Positions 9,361 to 17,870 of a DNA stretch of 64,000 nucleotides are shown here, one piece after another. This DNA is from an uncultured Actinomycetes bacterium (GTDB taxonomy: Bacteria; Actinomycetota; Actinomycetes; Nanopelagicales; Nanopelagicaceae): assembly GCA_937876245.1 (NCBI GenBank), contig CALEGP010000009.1:40527-104526 (forward strand), given 5' to 3'. The position numbers were made by a program, and so were the translations under genes. Below the pieces are notes generated by a model. The model did not search any database and was not told the origin of the DNA. It saw only the letters and a program-made list of their open reading frames with translations. The first letter of the stretch is position 1; the number at the start of each line of letters is the position of its first letter.

Positions 9361-10769
9361 GAATCAAATCCAAGTCCGAGGCGATCTAGTAATTTAAGCC
9401 AAATATTGCGCTTGCCTTGGTTTTCATCAGATTTATTTATTGACCACTGAGTTAATCTAATAAAAATAAATTTGAAGGGCTCGGGAGGAAATGGCAGTGG
9501 TTTCTTTCGAACCATACGCAACTGAGTTCTTTCATTTTCTTCACCGTCCAATAAATCCAACATAACCTGGGCGCCAAAACGCGAAGCACCAACACCGAGC
9601 CCGGTAAAGCCCATTACATAAGCCACACGCCCCCGGTAGGCCTTTCCCCAAAATTGCGAGAAGCGAGAGCAGGTATCAATTGCACCGCCCCAACCATGCG
9701 TAAATTTAATTCCTTTTAGCTGTGGGAAAGTTTCCAGAAAAGCTTGAGCCAAGTGAGCATAAGTCTCGGCGCTTGATTCGTATTCGTGTCGGACTTTGCC
9801 ACGGAAATTATAAATTGCGTCATAACCACCCCACAAAATTTCATTATCTTTCGTTAATCTATAATAATGGAATTGATTACCCGCCTCGGAAAGTCCTTCT
9901 CTATCTTTCCAACCAATAGATTTCATTTGGGCAGGCGTTAAAGGCTCGGTTACTAATTGAAAATCGTAAACAGGAACTACGTACTTATTAGCACGTTTAA
10001 CCAAAGACTTGAAAACATTTGTGGCTAGGGCAACTTTCTGGGCATGCACAGTTCCATATGGCGTATGAACAATTATTCCTTTACTAGTTCGCTCTAACCA
10101 TTGGGCGCTGGTATTTTCATAAATTTTCACGCCGTTGGTAATACAGGCTTGCTCTAATCCCCAAACTAATCGAGCTGGATCCACCAGTGCAGTTCCATCA
10201 GGATCCCATAACCCGCCCACCGAAAGCGGAGAATTCACTCGAGACTGAATTTCTTCTTGCGTTAAAATCTCGACGTTATCGCCAAATGAATTTCGCAAAT
10301 TCGCTTCTTCAATTATGTCTTCCATCTGCCACTCTTCGTTTGCAACACGAATTTCACCAGTCAGTTCGAATTGGCAATCGATGCCATACTTCTTTATTGT
10401 TTCCTCAATTCCAACCAAATTTTCACGGCCGAGGCGCTCAATTACCGCCATTTCGTCCTTGAATCTCAGATACCCATTCATAAATCCATGAGTTAGTGAG
10501 TAGCTACAAAATCCTCCATTACGCCCAGATGCTCCTGAGCCAGTCTCTAACTGCTCAATAATTATCACGTTGCGCTCAGGATTTTTCTCTTTCGCTAACA
10601 GCGCAGTCCACAAGCCCGTATATCCGGCACCAACTATGCATAAATCGGCCGTAACTTCACCAATTAAAGTTGGGTGAGTATCTGGTTCAAGTGGATCAGA
10701 ATCTAACCAATACAACTGCGGCTGCATATGCGAAAGATGTTTCAGGTAAAAAGGATCGATGTCCGCCAT
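9357..10769 (-). CDS. FAD-dependent amine oxidoreductase (DAO family, PuuB-like)
   Basis: A 470-residue flavoprotein of the D-amino-acid-oxidase superfamily. The Rossmann motif GAGYTG lies near residues 47-52, with the dinucleotide-binding helix following, and the conserved [10 protein letters not shown] segment comes about 30 residues later. Relatives include gamma-glutamylputrescine oxidase (PuuB) and glycine/sarcosine oxidases. The setting between gabT and potABCD points to oxidation of a polyamine or a derivative, yielding an aldehyde for the nearby dehydrogenase. It is a paralogue of the gene at 16518. No clear ribosome-binding site precedes the ATG; a 6-bp GC hairpin sits just upstream. 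Confidence 0.8.
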   Translation of the reverse strand: MADIDPFYLKHLSHMQPQLYWLDSDPLEPDTHPTLIGEVTADLCIVGAGYTGLWTALLAKEKNPERNVIIIEQLETGSGASGRNGGFCSYSLTHGFMNGYLRFKDEMAVIERLGRENLVGIEETIKKYGIDCQFELTGEIRVANEEWQMEDIIEEANLRNSFGDNVEILTQEEIQSRVNSPLSVGGLWDPDGTALVDPARLVWGLEQACITNGVKIYENTSAQWLERTSKGIIVHTPYGTVHAQKVALATNVFKSLVKRANKYVVPVYDFQLVTEPLTPAQMKSIGWKDREGLSEAGNQFHYYRLTKDNEILWGGYDAIYNFRGKVRHEYESSAETYAHLAQAFLETFPQLKGIKFTHGWGGAIDTCSRFSQFWGKAYRGRVAYVMGFTGLGVGASRFGAQVMLDLLDGEENERTQLRMVRKKPLPFPPEPFKFIFIRLTQWSINKSDENQGKRNIWLKLLDRLGLGFDS

Positions 10770-10776
10770 CGTGTAA

Positions 10777-10792
10777 TCCGGGCAAACCCGGA
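10777..10792 (-). repeat. GC-rich hairpin directly before the FAD-oxidoreductase start
   Basis: TCCGGG-TTTG-CCCGGA, a perfect 6-bp stem with a four-base loop, ends 8 bases before the ATG at 10769. It lies between a Shine-Dalgarno-like AAGGGG and the start codon, so it may tune translation. It lacks a T-tract, so an intrinsic terminator is unlikely. Confidence 0.5.
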
Positions 10793-10805
10793 ATCACCCC
10801 TTCAA

Positions 10806-10883
10806 TCACAACTTAAGTTGGCCCGGGTCCTCCGGAGTCCTACCCCATAACGCAGAACTTCTTGCAAGTCTGTTGTTCATCAT
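10806..10883 (-). other. Possible 25-codon leader ORF with clustered palindromes
   Basis: In the 129-bp gap between potC and the FAD oxidoreductase, an ATG-ATG start opens a 25-codon reading frame ending in TGA. Its 3' half carries three perfect palindromes: CTCCGGAG, CCCGGG and the 12-bp CAACTTAAGTTG. The peptide has no recognised motif and no strong ribosome-binding site. It could be a leader peptide, a structured RNA, an operator array or chance. Too short for the ORF track. Confidence 0.25.
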
Positions 10884-10898
10884 GGATACAGTTAAAGT

Positions 10899-11681
10899 TT
10901 AACGCACCCTCTTGCGATTTACCAGTTGTCCTGCAATTACGATTAGCAGCGCGCCTAAGAACATCACTGAGCCAACTACATTTGCTTGAGGCGGTACGCC
11001 CCTCGTAGCTGATACCCAGACAAATTTCGGGAAAGTACTCACAGTGCCTGAATTGAAATTTGTAATAATGAAATCATCAAACGAAAGCGCGAAGGATAAA
11101 AGGGCGGCGGCAGCGATTCCTGGTAGCACCAATGGGAAAGTTATTCTCCTGAAAGTCTCGAATTCATTGGCGTAAAGATCTCTCGCCGCCTCTTCTAGTT
11201 TCGGATCAAGCCCAGCGATGCGCGCCTTTACTGTAACAACTACAAAAGAGATACAAAACATCACATGCGCGATAACAGTCGGCCAAAATCCAGGATTAAT
11301 TCCAAAGTTTAGGAACATGGCCAGCAAAGATGCGCCCAAAACAATCTCCGGGGTCGCCATTGGTAGAAAGATTAAAAGGTTTACGCTGCTTCTGCCCTTA
11401 AATGCGTGTCTGCCTATTGCAAATGCAATCATTGTTCCGAGAATGGTAGAAATCGAAGTGGATATGAATCCGATTCGTAGTGAATTTCCCAAGGCCGCAC
11501 AAATTCCGTCAGCATCACAGGGGTTAAGCCAATTATCAAAGGTGAAGCCTTGCCAATTTATATTACGTTTCTTGGTTATGTTGAAAGAGAAGACTATCGT
11601 GTAAGCCACTGGAATAAATATATAAAGCAACGCAAAACCGGCATAGATCCGGATCATATTTTTAGAAAGCCATTTTCTCAT
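10899..11681 (-). CDS. potC: Polyamine ABC transporter permease PotC
   Basis: One of the two inner-membrane permeases of a spermidine/putrescine-type ABC importer. The 260 residues contain about six hydrophobic helices and the cytoplasmic EAA loop, here EAARDLYANEFETFRRITFP, that contacts the ATPase. Its start overlaps the potB stop (ATGA-type). It is the last gene of potD-potA-potB-potC. Assignment to PotC rather than PotB rests on position and the C-terminal SFDDFIITNFNSG segment typical of PotC/PotI. Confidence 0.92.
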   Translation of the reverse strand: MRKWLSKNMIRIYAGFALLYIFIPVAYTIVFSFNITKKRNINWQGFTFDNWLNPCDADGICAALGNSLRIGFISTSISTILGTMIAFAIGRHAFKGRSSVNLLIFLPMATPEIVLGASLLAMFLNFGINPGFWPTVIAHVMFCISFVVVTVKARIAGLDPKLEEAARDLYANEFETFRRITFPLVLPGIAAAALLSFALSFDDFIITNFNSGTVSTFPKFVWVSATRGVPPQANVVGSVMFLGALLIVIAGQLVNRKRVR

Positions 11682-12583
11682 ACGAGTTCATCCGTTCCAG
11701 TTTTTCTAATATAAACCGAAACTATAATCAAAATAATTGCCATCAATATAAATGAAAGTGCAGCTGCCGTTGGGTAATCGACGACCCTAAAGAAGCGAGA
11801 ATCAATGACATTTCCGATCATTTTAGTATTCGGATTTCCTAAAATCGAGGCATTTATATAGTCGCCTGATGCAGGGATGAATGTTAATAAAGTTCCTGCT
11901 ACCACCCCAGGCATGGAGAGCGGAAGAGTTACTTTTCTGAAAGTATTCAATCCATTAGCAAATAAATCCCCCGACGCTTCTATCAACTTGGGATCAATAC
12001 GTTCCAAGCTGGCATATATAGGAAGCGTCATAAATGGTAAGAAGTTGTAAGTAAGCCCCATAATTACCGAAAAGCTAGTCGCCGTAATGGTGTCTCCAAC
12101 CTTCATTATGTGGAGGTTCTGTAAAACCGTGACCACAGGACCTTGCGACCCAAGAATTTGTTTCCAAGCTAAAGTCCGCAACAAGAATGAAGTAAAGAAT
12201 GGCGCAATAACCATTATCAACAAAATATTCTTCATTGCTCCACTTCGAAATGCGATTGCATAAGCAAGCGGGTAGGAAATTGCTAGAGCCAGAAGAGTTG
12301 CAATCAAAGCATAGATAAAAGAGCGATAGAACTGATCCTGGTTCTCAACAAATGCGTCAACATAATTTAGGAATCGCCATGTTTGATCAAAAGATCCAGT
12401 TTCATATGAAGCCGAGCGAGTCTTCGTTGAGGTTGTCGCTAAATTAAGTATGGGCAAAATAAAGAAAGTAAAAAGCCAGAGAAGTCCAGGTATTAAGAGA
12501 AGATACGGGGTGAAATCCAATTTGATATTTTTCAGCAGACTTGGTGTCTGCTCTTTTTGCAAAGTTTTCAAATTACTCTCCAT
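11678..12583 (-). CDS. potB: Polyamine ABC transporter permease PotB
   Basis: The second permease of the polyamine importer, with about six membrane helices and an EAA-type loop (IEASGDLFANGLNTFRKVTLP). The ORF track begins at a TTG (12592); the ATG at 12583 is the better start and still overlaps the potA stop, as expected for a tightly coupled operon. That gives 301 residues. The FIPASGDYINASILG stretch is typical of PotB/PotH proteins. Confidence 0.92.
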   Translation of the reverse strand: MESNLKTLQKEQTPSLLKNIKLDFTPYLLLIPGLLWLFTFFILPILNLATTSTKTRSASYETGSFDQTWRFLNYVDAFVENQDQFYRSFIYALIATLLALAISYPLAYAIAFRSGAMKNILLIMVIAPFFTSFLLRTLAWKQILGSQGPVVTVLQNLHIMKVGDTITATSFSVIMGLTYNFLPFMTLPIYASLERIDPKLIEASGDLFANGLNTFRKVTLPLSMPGVVAGTLLTFIPASGDYINASILGNPNTKMIGNVIDSRFFRVVDYPTAAALSFILMAIILIIVSVYIRKTGTDELV

Positions 12584-13673
12584 CGAGAGCAAAGGTGAAA
12601 CGTGGTTCCCAAGTTAATGAAACCGGATCGCCTTTCTTTATATTAGGGGCGCCGCCATCATTCTGCTCGAAAACCATAATCTCTTGCTTCCAAGGCATTT
12701 CAACCATGTATTGGGTACTTACGCCAACGAATGAAATATCTGTGACAACTCCTCCCGCAAGAAGATTGCCCGGTAACTCAGAGCCAACATCATGAATTCT
12801 GAATTTCTCAGGTCTTACGCCGATTTTTACCGACGATGTAGAGGCATTATTGCGGGCTGTAGGCATAGTAAATTTAATGCCATGCGCCACAATCGTAGTC
12901 TCGCCATTCGCTTCAGACTCCACTGTTCCTTGAAGGAAGTTGGATTGACCCAAAAAGTTAGCGACAAATATTGTTTTTGGATTTTCGTAGAGCTCGCTTG
13001 GCGAACCGAGCTGCTCAATTTTTCCGTTATTCATAACTGCAATGGTGTCAGCCATAGTCATGGCCTCTTCCTGGTCATGAGTCACGTGAATAAAAGTGAT
13101 TCCTACTTCGGTCTGAATCCACTTTAGTTCTATCTGCATTTGACGCCGAAGCTTTAAATCTAGCGCACCTAGCGGTTCATCTAAGAGAAGAACGGCTGGA
13201 CGATTGACAATAGCGCGAGCAACGGCAATCCGTTGTTGCTGTCCACCTGAAAGCTGAGCTGGCTTGCGATCCTTTAGATGTCCAAGTTCGACAAGTTCAA
13301 GAGCCTTCATCACTGTTTCATTGACATCTTTGATGCCGCGGCGGCGTAAACCAAATGCCACATTTTCAAAAATTGATAGGTGAGGAAAGAGTGCATAGTT
13401 CTGAAAAACCGTATTGACGGGGCGACTATAAGATTTAAGATCGGTAATATTTTTATCTCCGATACTTATCGAGCCACTTGTTGGTTCTTCCAGACCTGCA
13501 ATCATTCGTAGGGTGGTGGTTTTGCCACACCCCGAAGGACCCAAGAGGGCAAAGAATGAACCTCTTGGGATAGTAAGAGTTAAATCGTCAACAGCTGTAA
13601 AGTCTCCAAATTGCTTTGTTAAATTTACTAACTTCAGATCTCCCTGAACAAATTTAGAGACTTCATCAGCCAT
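12573..13673 (-). CDS. potA: Polyamine ABC transporter ATP-binding protein PotA
   Basis: The ATPase subunit of the importer, 366 residues. Walker A GPSGCGKTT is at 45-53, the ABC signature LSGGQQQR at 141-148, Walker B VLLLDEP at 161-167, and the switch histidine is in IHVTHDQEEA. The C-terminal 120 residues form a TOBE regulatory domain (IGVRPEKFRI), as in PotA. It lies between potD and potB with a 2-bp gap to potD. Confidence 0.94.
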   Translation of the reverse strand: MADEVSKFVQGDLKLVNLTKQFGDFTAVDDLTLTIPRGSFFALLGPSGCGKTTTLRMIAGLEEPTSGSISIGDKNITDLKSYSRPVNTVFQNYALFPHLSIFENVAFGLRRRGIKDVNETVMKALELVELGHLKDRKPAQLSGGQQQRIAVARAIVNRPAVLLLDEPLGALDLKLRRQMQIELKWIQTEVGITFIHVTHDQEEAMTMADTIAVMNNGKIEQLGSPSELYENPKTIFVANFLGQSNFLQGTVESEANGETTIVAHGIKFTMPTARNNASTSSVKIGVRPEKFRIHDVGSELPGNLLAGGVVTDISFVGVSTQYMVEMPWKQEIMVFEQNDGGAPNIKKGDPVSLTWEPRFTFALDGE

Positions 13674-13675
13674 AC

Positions 13676-14875
13676 TTAGTTTCCGCTGGCTATCTGGAAA
13701 GCCTCAGAGAATTTAACTTCTTCTTCAGGGCTTAATGAACGAAATACTGAAACTTTTGACAGAGTTGCTTCGTCAGGGAAAATCATATTGTTGCTAGCAA
13801 GTGTTGGATCGATTTTTTCCATTTCTGCCTGCGCACCAACAACAGGACAGATGTAGTTAACCCAGGCAGCAACTTCAGCTGCAACCTTTGGATCGTAGTA
13901 ATAATCCATTAGCTTCTCGGCATTTGATTTATTGGTTGAGGTAGATGCAATCATCATGTTATCGCTCCAGAGAGTTCCGCCGGACTCTGGGATACCAAAT
14001 TGATATTTGTCACCCTCTTCCGCATTAAGTGAGAAGATATCCCCGCTCCAACCAATGACAGCAACGGCATCACCAATCGCCATATCTTCAAGATAGTCAT
14101 TTCCTTTAACTTGGCGAATAATTCCATCGCTAACCTGCTTCTCAAAGAAATCAATACCGTTCATAAATTCATCTTCGGTGAATGGCTTAGTAATATCTAC
14201 CCCTTGGTACTGCAAAATGATTCCCATGGTGTCGCGCATCTCGCTTAGTACTTCAATTCTGCCCTTATATTTCTTATCAAAGAGTTGATCTAGGGAGTTA
14301 ATTCCGCCGGGTACAAGTTGCTTATTCCAGCCAAAACCAGCAAAACCAGATTGCCAGGTCATGGACTGCTTACGACCCGGGTCAAAACCAACGTTGCTCA
14401 AACTTGGAAGAATATTTCCCTTATTTGGCATATTCCCAGCATCTAAAGTTTGGGTATACCCCAAGCGAATCCAGCGATCGGCCATCCAGTCTGTCAGTGT
14501 GACAATGTCATAACCAATATCTTTGCCGAGCTTAAGTTGTCCTTGAACTTTTCCGTAAAATTCATCGTTATCATTCACATCTACTAAATAATCTACATTT
14601 ATTCCAGTTGAAGAAATAAAACCTTCAAGGGTGGGATAAGTCCTTGAGCCATTAACTCTCTTGGCATCCAGGTAGGCCGCCCAGTTTGCCCAACGAACTG
14701 TTCCGCCGACATCTGAAGGTATTGTTGTTGCAACTTCAGAGCTCGATTTTGCACCACAAGAGGCCAAGAAAGCTGCAGCCGAAAGTCCGCCGACGCCAGC
14801 AAAAAGCTTTCGTCTACTTACCTGGGCATTAATAATTGATTTTGCTGCTAGCGATAGTGAACTTTTATCTTTCAT
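13676..14875 (-). CDS. potD: Polyamine-binding lipoprotein PotD (Tat-type signal)
   Basis: The extracellular substrate-binding protein of the importer, 399 residues. The N-terminus has a twin-arginine motif SRRKLF (20-25), a hydrophobic stretch and a lipobox LASC ending at Cys40, so it is probably exported folded and lipid-anchored. The mature part is a type 2 periplasmic-binding fold with the WADRWIRLGYTQTLD and LSEMRDTMG segments of PotD/PotF proteins. GAGGAG precedes the ATG, unlike the many leaderless genes here, so this operon has a real 5' UTR. Whether putrescine or spermidine is preferred cannot be told. Confidence 0.9.
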   Translation of the reverse strand: MKDKSSLSLAAKSIINAQVSRRKLFAGVGGLSAAAFLASCGAKSSSEVATTIPSDVGGTVRWANWAAYLDAKRVNGSRTYPTLEGFISSTGINVDYLVDVNDNDEFYGKVQGQLKLGKDIGYDIVTLTDWMADRWIRLGYTQTLDAGNMPNKGNILPSLSNVGFDPGRKQSMTWQSGFAGFGWNKQLVPGGINSLDQLFDKKYKGRIEVLSEMRDTMGIILQYQGVDITKPFTEDEFMNGIDFFEKQVSDGIIRQVKGNDYLEDMAIGDAVAVIGWSGDIFSLNAEEGDKYQFGIPESGGTLWSDNMMIASTSTNKSNAEKLMDYYYDPKVAAEVAAWVNYICPVVGAQAEMEKIDPTLASNNMIFPDEATLSKVSVFRSLSPEEEVKFSEAFQIASGN

Positions 14876-15014
14876 GCTTTGGACTCCTCATGGGTTTGAT
14901 TTGCAAAAGTAAAAACCTTGAATTTTCTATTTAGTTTTAAGACAGTTATCTCAGATCTGCTCGTAAGCGACTTTATTATTGCCTAATTTTGGCTGAAATT
15001 GCCAATTTTCCTGC
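14876..15014 (-). promoter_or_regulatory. Promoter/leader region of the potDABC operon
   Basis: This 139-bp gap lies between the aldehyde dehydrogenase stop and potD. A TGAGGAGT ribosome-binding site lies 5-6 bp before the potD ATG. At 14989-15005 the inverted repeat TTGGC-N7-GCCAA occurs, and GCC/GGC triplets recur every ten bases there, which could be an operator. No terminator with a T-tract is visible. Confidence 0.4.
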
Positions 15015-16442
15015 CTATACTCCCAAATTTGTCATAACATGCTTAATTCGGGTGTAATCCTCAAAACCATAGCTTGAGAGATCCTTGCCATATCCTGACC
15101 GCTTAAATCCGCCATGGGGCATCTCGGCAACGATTGGAATATGAGTATTAATCCACACGCACCCAAAATCAAAGGCTTTGGCCATTCTCATGGCTCGGCC
15201 GTGATTTGAAGTCCAGACGCTAGAGGCCAATCCGTAAGCCACGCCATTGGCCATTGAGACTGCTTGAGCCTCATCCTTGAATTTCTGGACAGTGATTACT
15301 GGTCCAAAAATTTCATTTTGAATCATCTCGTCATCTTGGCGTAAACCTGCGATTACCGTGGGTGCGAAGAAATAACCTGGGCGATCCACCTTTGAGCCTC
15401 CCGCCATGATCTTGGCATGGCTAGGGGTGCGCTCGACGAAACCAGAAACTCTTGCCAATTGGTCAGCGTTATTAAGGGCGCCATATAGGACATCCTCTGA
15501 TGGCCCACCCGTGGCAATGTTTGTCTTGGCCTGAGCTGCCAGTAGTTCGACAAATTTGTCGTATACGCCCTCCTGAACCATTACTCGAGTGGCTGCTGTG
15601 CAATCTTGGCCAGCATTGAAATATCCAGTGATAGCAATATTCTCAGCGGCATTTTCTAAATCTGCATCGTCAAAGACAACCACTGGCGCTTTTCCGCCTA
15701 ACTCAAGGTGAACTCGCTTCAATTCGGATGCAGCTGATTTTGCCACTTCGATGCCTGCTCGAACTGATCCAGTTATCGAGACCATCGCCGGAGTCTTATG
15801 TTCAACCAGAGCGCGACCAGTTTCACGGTCACCGCAGATTACATTGAAGACCCCGGTTGGCAGAAACTCTGACATCACTTTGGCCATGAAGACTGTTGAA
15901 GCTGGAGTCGTGTCACTTGGTTTAAGCACAACTGTGTTTCCAGCTGCAATTGCTGGTGCCCACTTCCAAACTGCCATCATCATTGGATAATTCCAAGGTG
16001 TCACTTGTGCACAAACGCCGATTGGCTCTCTTCGAATAAAGGAGGTCATTCCCCGCATGTACTCCCCGGCAGATTTACCTTCCAGGTTTCGGGCGGCCCC
16101 AGCGAAGAATCGAATTTGATCCAACATTGGTGGAACCTCTTCAGAGGTGGTGAGAGAAATTGGTTTACCAGTATTCTCAACTTCAATCGCAATCAACTCT
16201 TCACTTCTAGCTTCAAGCGCATCTGCAATTTTTAATAGCGCGCGCTGTCTCTCTGAAGGCGTCGAATCTCGCCAATCAACAAAAGCTCTGCTCGCCGCGC
16301 TTAGGGCTAGATCTACATCTTCAGCAGTAGAAACCGGCGCAGTCGCATAGGCCGTTCCTAGAGCTGGATTAATAATTTCACTAGTTGCGCCAGATTTTGC
16401 GGGCACTGATTTACCATCAATAAAATTAAGTATCTTTTCCAT
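15015..16442 (-). CDS. Aldehyde dehydrogenase, probably gamma-aminobutyraldehyde dehydrogenase
   Basis: NAD(P)-dependent aldehyde dehydrogenase of 475 residues. Catalytic Glu247 is in HLELGGKAP and nucleophile Cys281 in FNAGQDCTAAT; the cofactor motif TPWNYPMMMAVWKWAPA is typical of YdcW/PatD-type enzymes that oxidise 4-aminobutanal to GABA. The ORF track extends to 16676, but those 78 extra codons run through the divergent oxidoreductase gene and lack family similarity; the ATG at 16442 gives the normal N-terminus. A TAATCT box seven bases upstream supports that start. Function in polyamine catabolism is inferred from context. Confidence 0.88.
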   Translation of the reverse strand: MEKILNFIDGKSVPAKSGATSEIINPALGTAYATAPVSTAEDVDLALSAASRAFVDWRDSTPSERQRALLKIADALEARSEELIAIEVENTGKPISLTTSEEVPPMLDQIRFFAGAARNLEGKSAGEYMRGMTSFIRREPIGVCAQVTPWNYPMMMAVWKWAPAIAAGNTVVLKPSDTTPASTVFMAKVMSEFLPTGVFNVICGDRETGRALVEHKTPAMVSITGSVRAGIEVAKSAASELKRVHLELGGKAPVVVFDDADLENAAENIAITGYFNAGQDCTAATRVMVQEGVYDKFVELLAAQAKTNIATGGPSEDVLYGALNNADQLARVSGFVERTPSHAKIMAGGSKVDRPGYFFAPTVIAGLRQDDEMIQNEIFGPVITVQKFKDEAQAVSMANGVAYGLASSVWTSNHGRAMRMAKAFDFGCVWINTHIPIVAEMPHGGFKRSGYGKDLSSYGFEDYTRIKHVMTNLGV

Positions 16443-16449
16443 GGCGCAA

Positions 16450-16455
16450 AGATTA
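16450..16455 (-). promoter_or_regulatory. -10 box of a probable leaderless aldehyde dehydrogenase promoter
   Basis: TAATCT followed by seven bases and the ATG at 16442. It lies in the 75-bp divergent gap shared with the FAD oxidoreductase at 16518 and supports the shorter start of the dehydrogenase. Confidence 0.5.
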
Positions 16456-16506
16456 CGCCGACTTCTTGAGAATGTGTACCACTTGATGCCAAAATTCTTA
16501 AGGCCA

Positions 16507-16512
16507 TAGGAT
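16507..16512 (+). promoter_or_regulatory. -10 box of a probable leaderless FAD-oxidoreductase promoter
   Basis: TAGGAT followed by GAGGC and the ATG at 16518 (five bases). The GAGG could instead act as a weak Shine-Dalgarno sequence, so the leaderless reading is less certain here. Confidence 0.4.
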
Positions 16513-16517
16513 GAGGC

Positions 16518-17870
16518 ATGTCTAGCGAAAAAGCTTCCGCGAGCACGGGTATCTCTGAAAGCTCGCTTTGGTGGAGAAGTGTCGAGCGGCCCATTTTTAC
16601 ACCGGGGCCAATTTCCAAATACTGGGATGTTGCTATTATCGGTGGCGGATTTAGCGGCCTCTGGACAGCTCATCATTTAAAGGTAAATAACCCTGAACTC
16701 TCCATTGCAATTTTTGAGGCCAATTTTGTGGGATCCGGGGCCAGCGGAAGAAATGGTGGTTGGATTTCTGCGCTCTTCCCTGTTGACAAGGAAAAACTGA
16801 GAAAGAGAGATAGTGAAGGCGCCATTGATTTACTCTTTAAAAATCTAGAGGCAAGCGTAGTAGAGATTGGATCATTTGCCAGAGCCGCCAATATTGAATG
16901 CGGCTACTCCAAATCAGGAACATACAACGTTGCTAGAAATTTAGGCCAGCTTGCCAGAATCAAAAATAAAATTGCGAGAGAAAGTATTTTTCTAGATAAA
17001 ATTGAAATCTCAGAAAAAATCAATATGAGCGGCGCCCTAGGGGGTGCATTCAATCCAAATTGTGCTTCTGTAAATCCCTATCAATTACTAACTGGCCTTG
17101 CCCAAGATCTCGAAGCCAAGGGGGTTTCCATATATGAGCAGGCAAGAGCAGAGGTAACGGGCAGGAATATCAACGTTCACTTTCAAGAAGAAGAGATTCT
17201 CGTAAATACTAAATACACGGTACGAGCTATTGAGGCATATCATTCACAAACGAGGGATCAAGTTCCGATTTATTCTCTAGTTGTTGCCACCGAACCAATC
17301 CCAAGTGAGCTCAGGAAGCTAATTGGAATATCTGATGGTGAAACTTTCTCGGAAGAAAAACACACGGTCACTTATGCACAACTTACAGAGGATCACCGCC
17401 TGGTCGTAGGCGGTCGGGGTGCCCCCTACATCTTCGGCTCCAAACGTTCGGATTCAAATGAATCGCTCGAAACAGTGCACCAGAAGTTAAAAGCCATGGT
17501 GATCGAATGGTTCCCGCAACTTGAAAATATTAAATTTACCCACAGTTGGGGCGGTGCGGTCGGTGTCACAAGAAATTGGGCGCCCTATGTAACTTGGGAT
17601 GGTTCTATTGCCACAATGGGTGGATATGCGGGTGACGGACTTGGCCTTTCATATCTAGCCGCAAATTCGGTTGCTGATCTTATTTGTAGAAAAAATAGCG
17701 AAAGAGCAACTCTGCTATATGTAAATTCTCCTAAAAAGCGATGGGAGCCCGAACCGCTACGATGGATTGGTATAAATGCATTTATTGCCGCTACTAAAGC
17801 TGCAGATTATGAAGAGAAATTAACTGGAAGAGCGAGCTTAATTGCCAAAGCCCTAAATAAATTATTTTAG
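16518..17870 (+). CDS. FAD-dependent amine oxidoreductase (DAO family), paralogue
   Basis: A 450-residue flavoprotein of the same family as the gene at 9357. It has the Rossmann motif [12 protein letters not shown], then [11 protein letters not shown], and near the C-terminus [18 protein letters not shown], matching KFTHGWGGAIDT of its paralogue. It is divergent from the aldehyde dehydrogenase, so its product may be an aminoaldehyde handed to that enzyme. Which amine it oxidises (putrescine, glutamylputrescine, spermidine or another) is not determinable. It overlaps the convergent rlmN by 9 bp. Confidence 0.8.
   Translation: MSSEKASASTGISESSLWWRSVERPIFTPGPISKYWDVAIIGGGFSGLWTAHHLKVNNPELSIAIFEANFVGSGASGRNGGWISALFPVDKEKLRKRDSEGAIDLLFKNLEASVVEIGSFARAANIECGYSKSGTYNVARNLGQLARIKNKIARESIFLDKIEISEKINMSGALGGAFNPNCASVNPYQLLTGLAQDLEAKGVSIYEQARAEVTGRNINVHFQEEEILVNTKYTVRAIEAYHSQTRDQVPIYSLVVATEPIPSELRKLIGISDGETFSEEKHTVTYAQLTEDHRLVVGGRGAPYIFGSKRSDSNESLETVHQKLKAMVIEWFPQLENIKFTHSWGGAVGVTRNWAPYVTWDGSIATMGGYAGDGLGLSYLAANSVADLICRKNSERATLLYVNSPKKRWEPEPLRWIGINAFIAATKAADYEEKLTGRASLIAKALNKLF

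Noticed and set aside
16443-16676. N-terminal extension of the aldehyde dehydrogenase ORF
   Set aside because: The 78 extra codons lie antisense to the divergent FAD oxidoreductase and show no aldehyde-dehydrogenase similarity; the ATG at 16442 gives the normal family N-terminus and has a promoter-like box in front.
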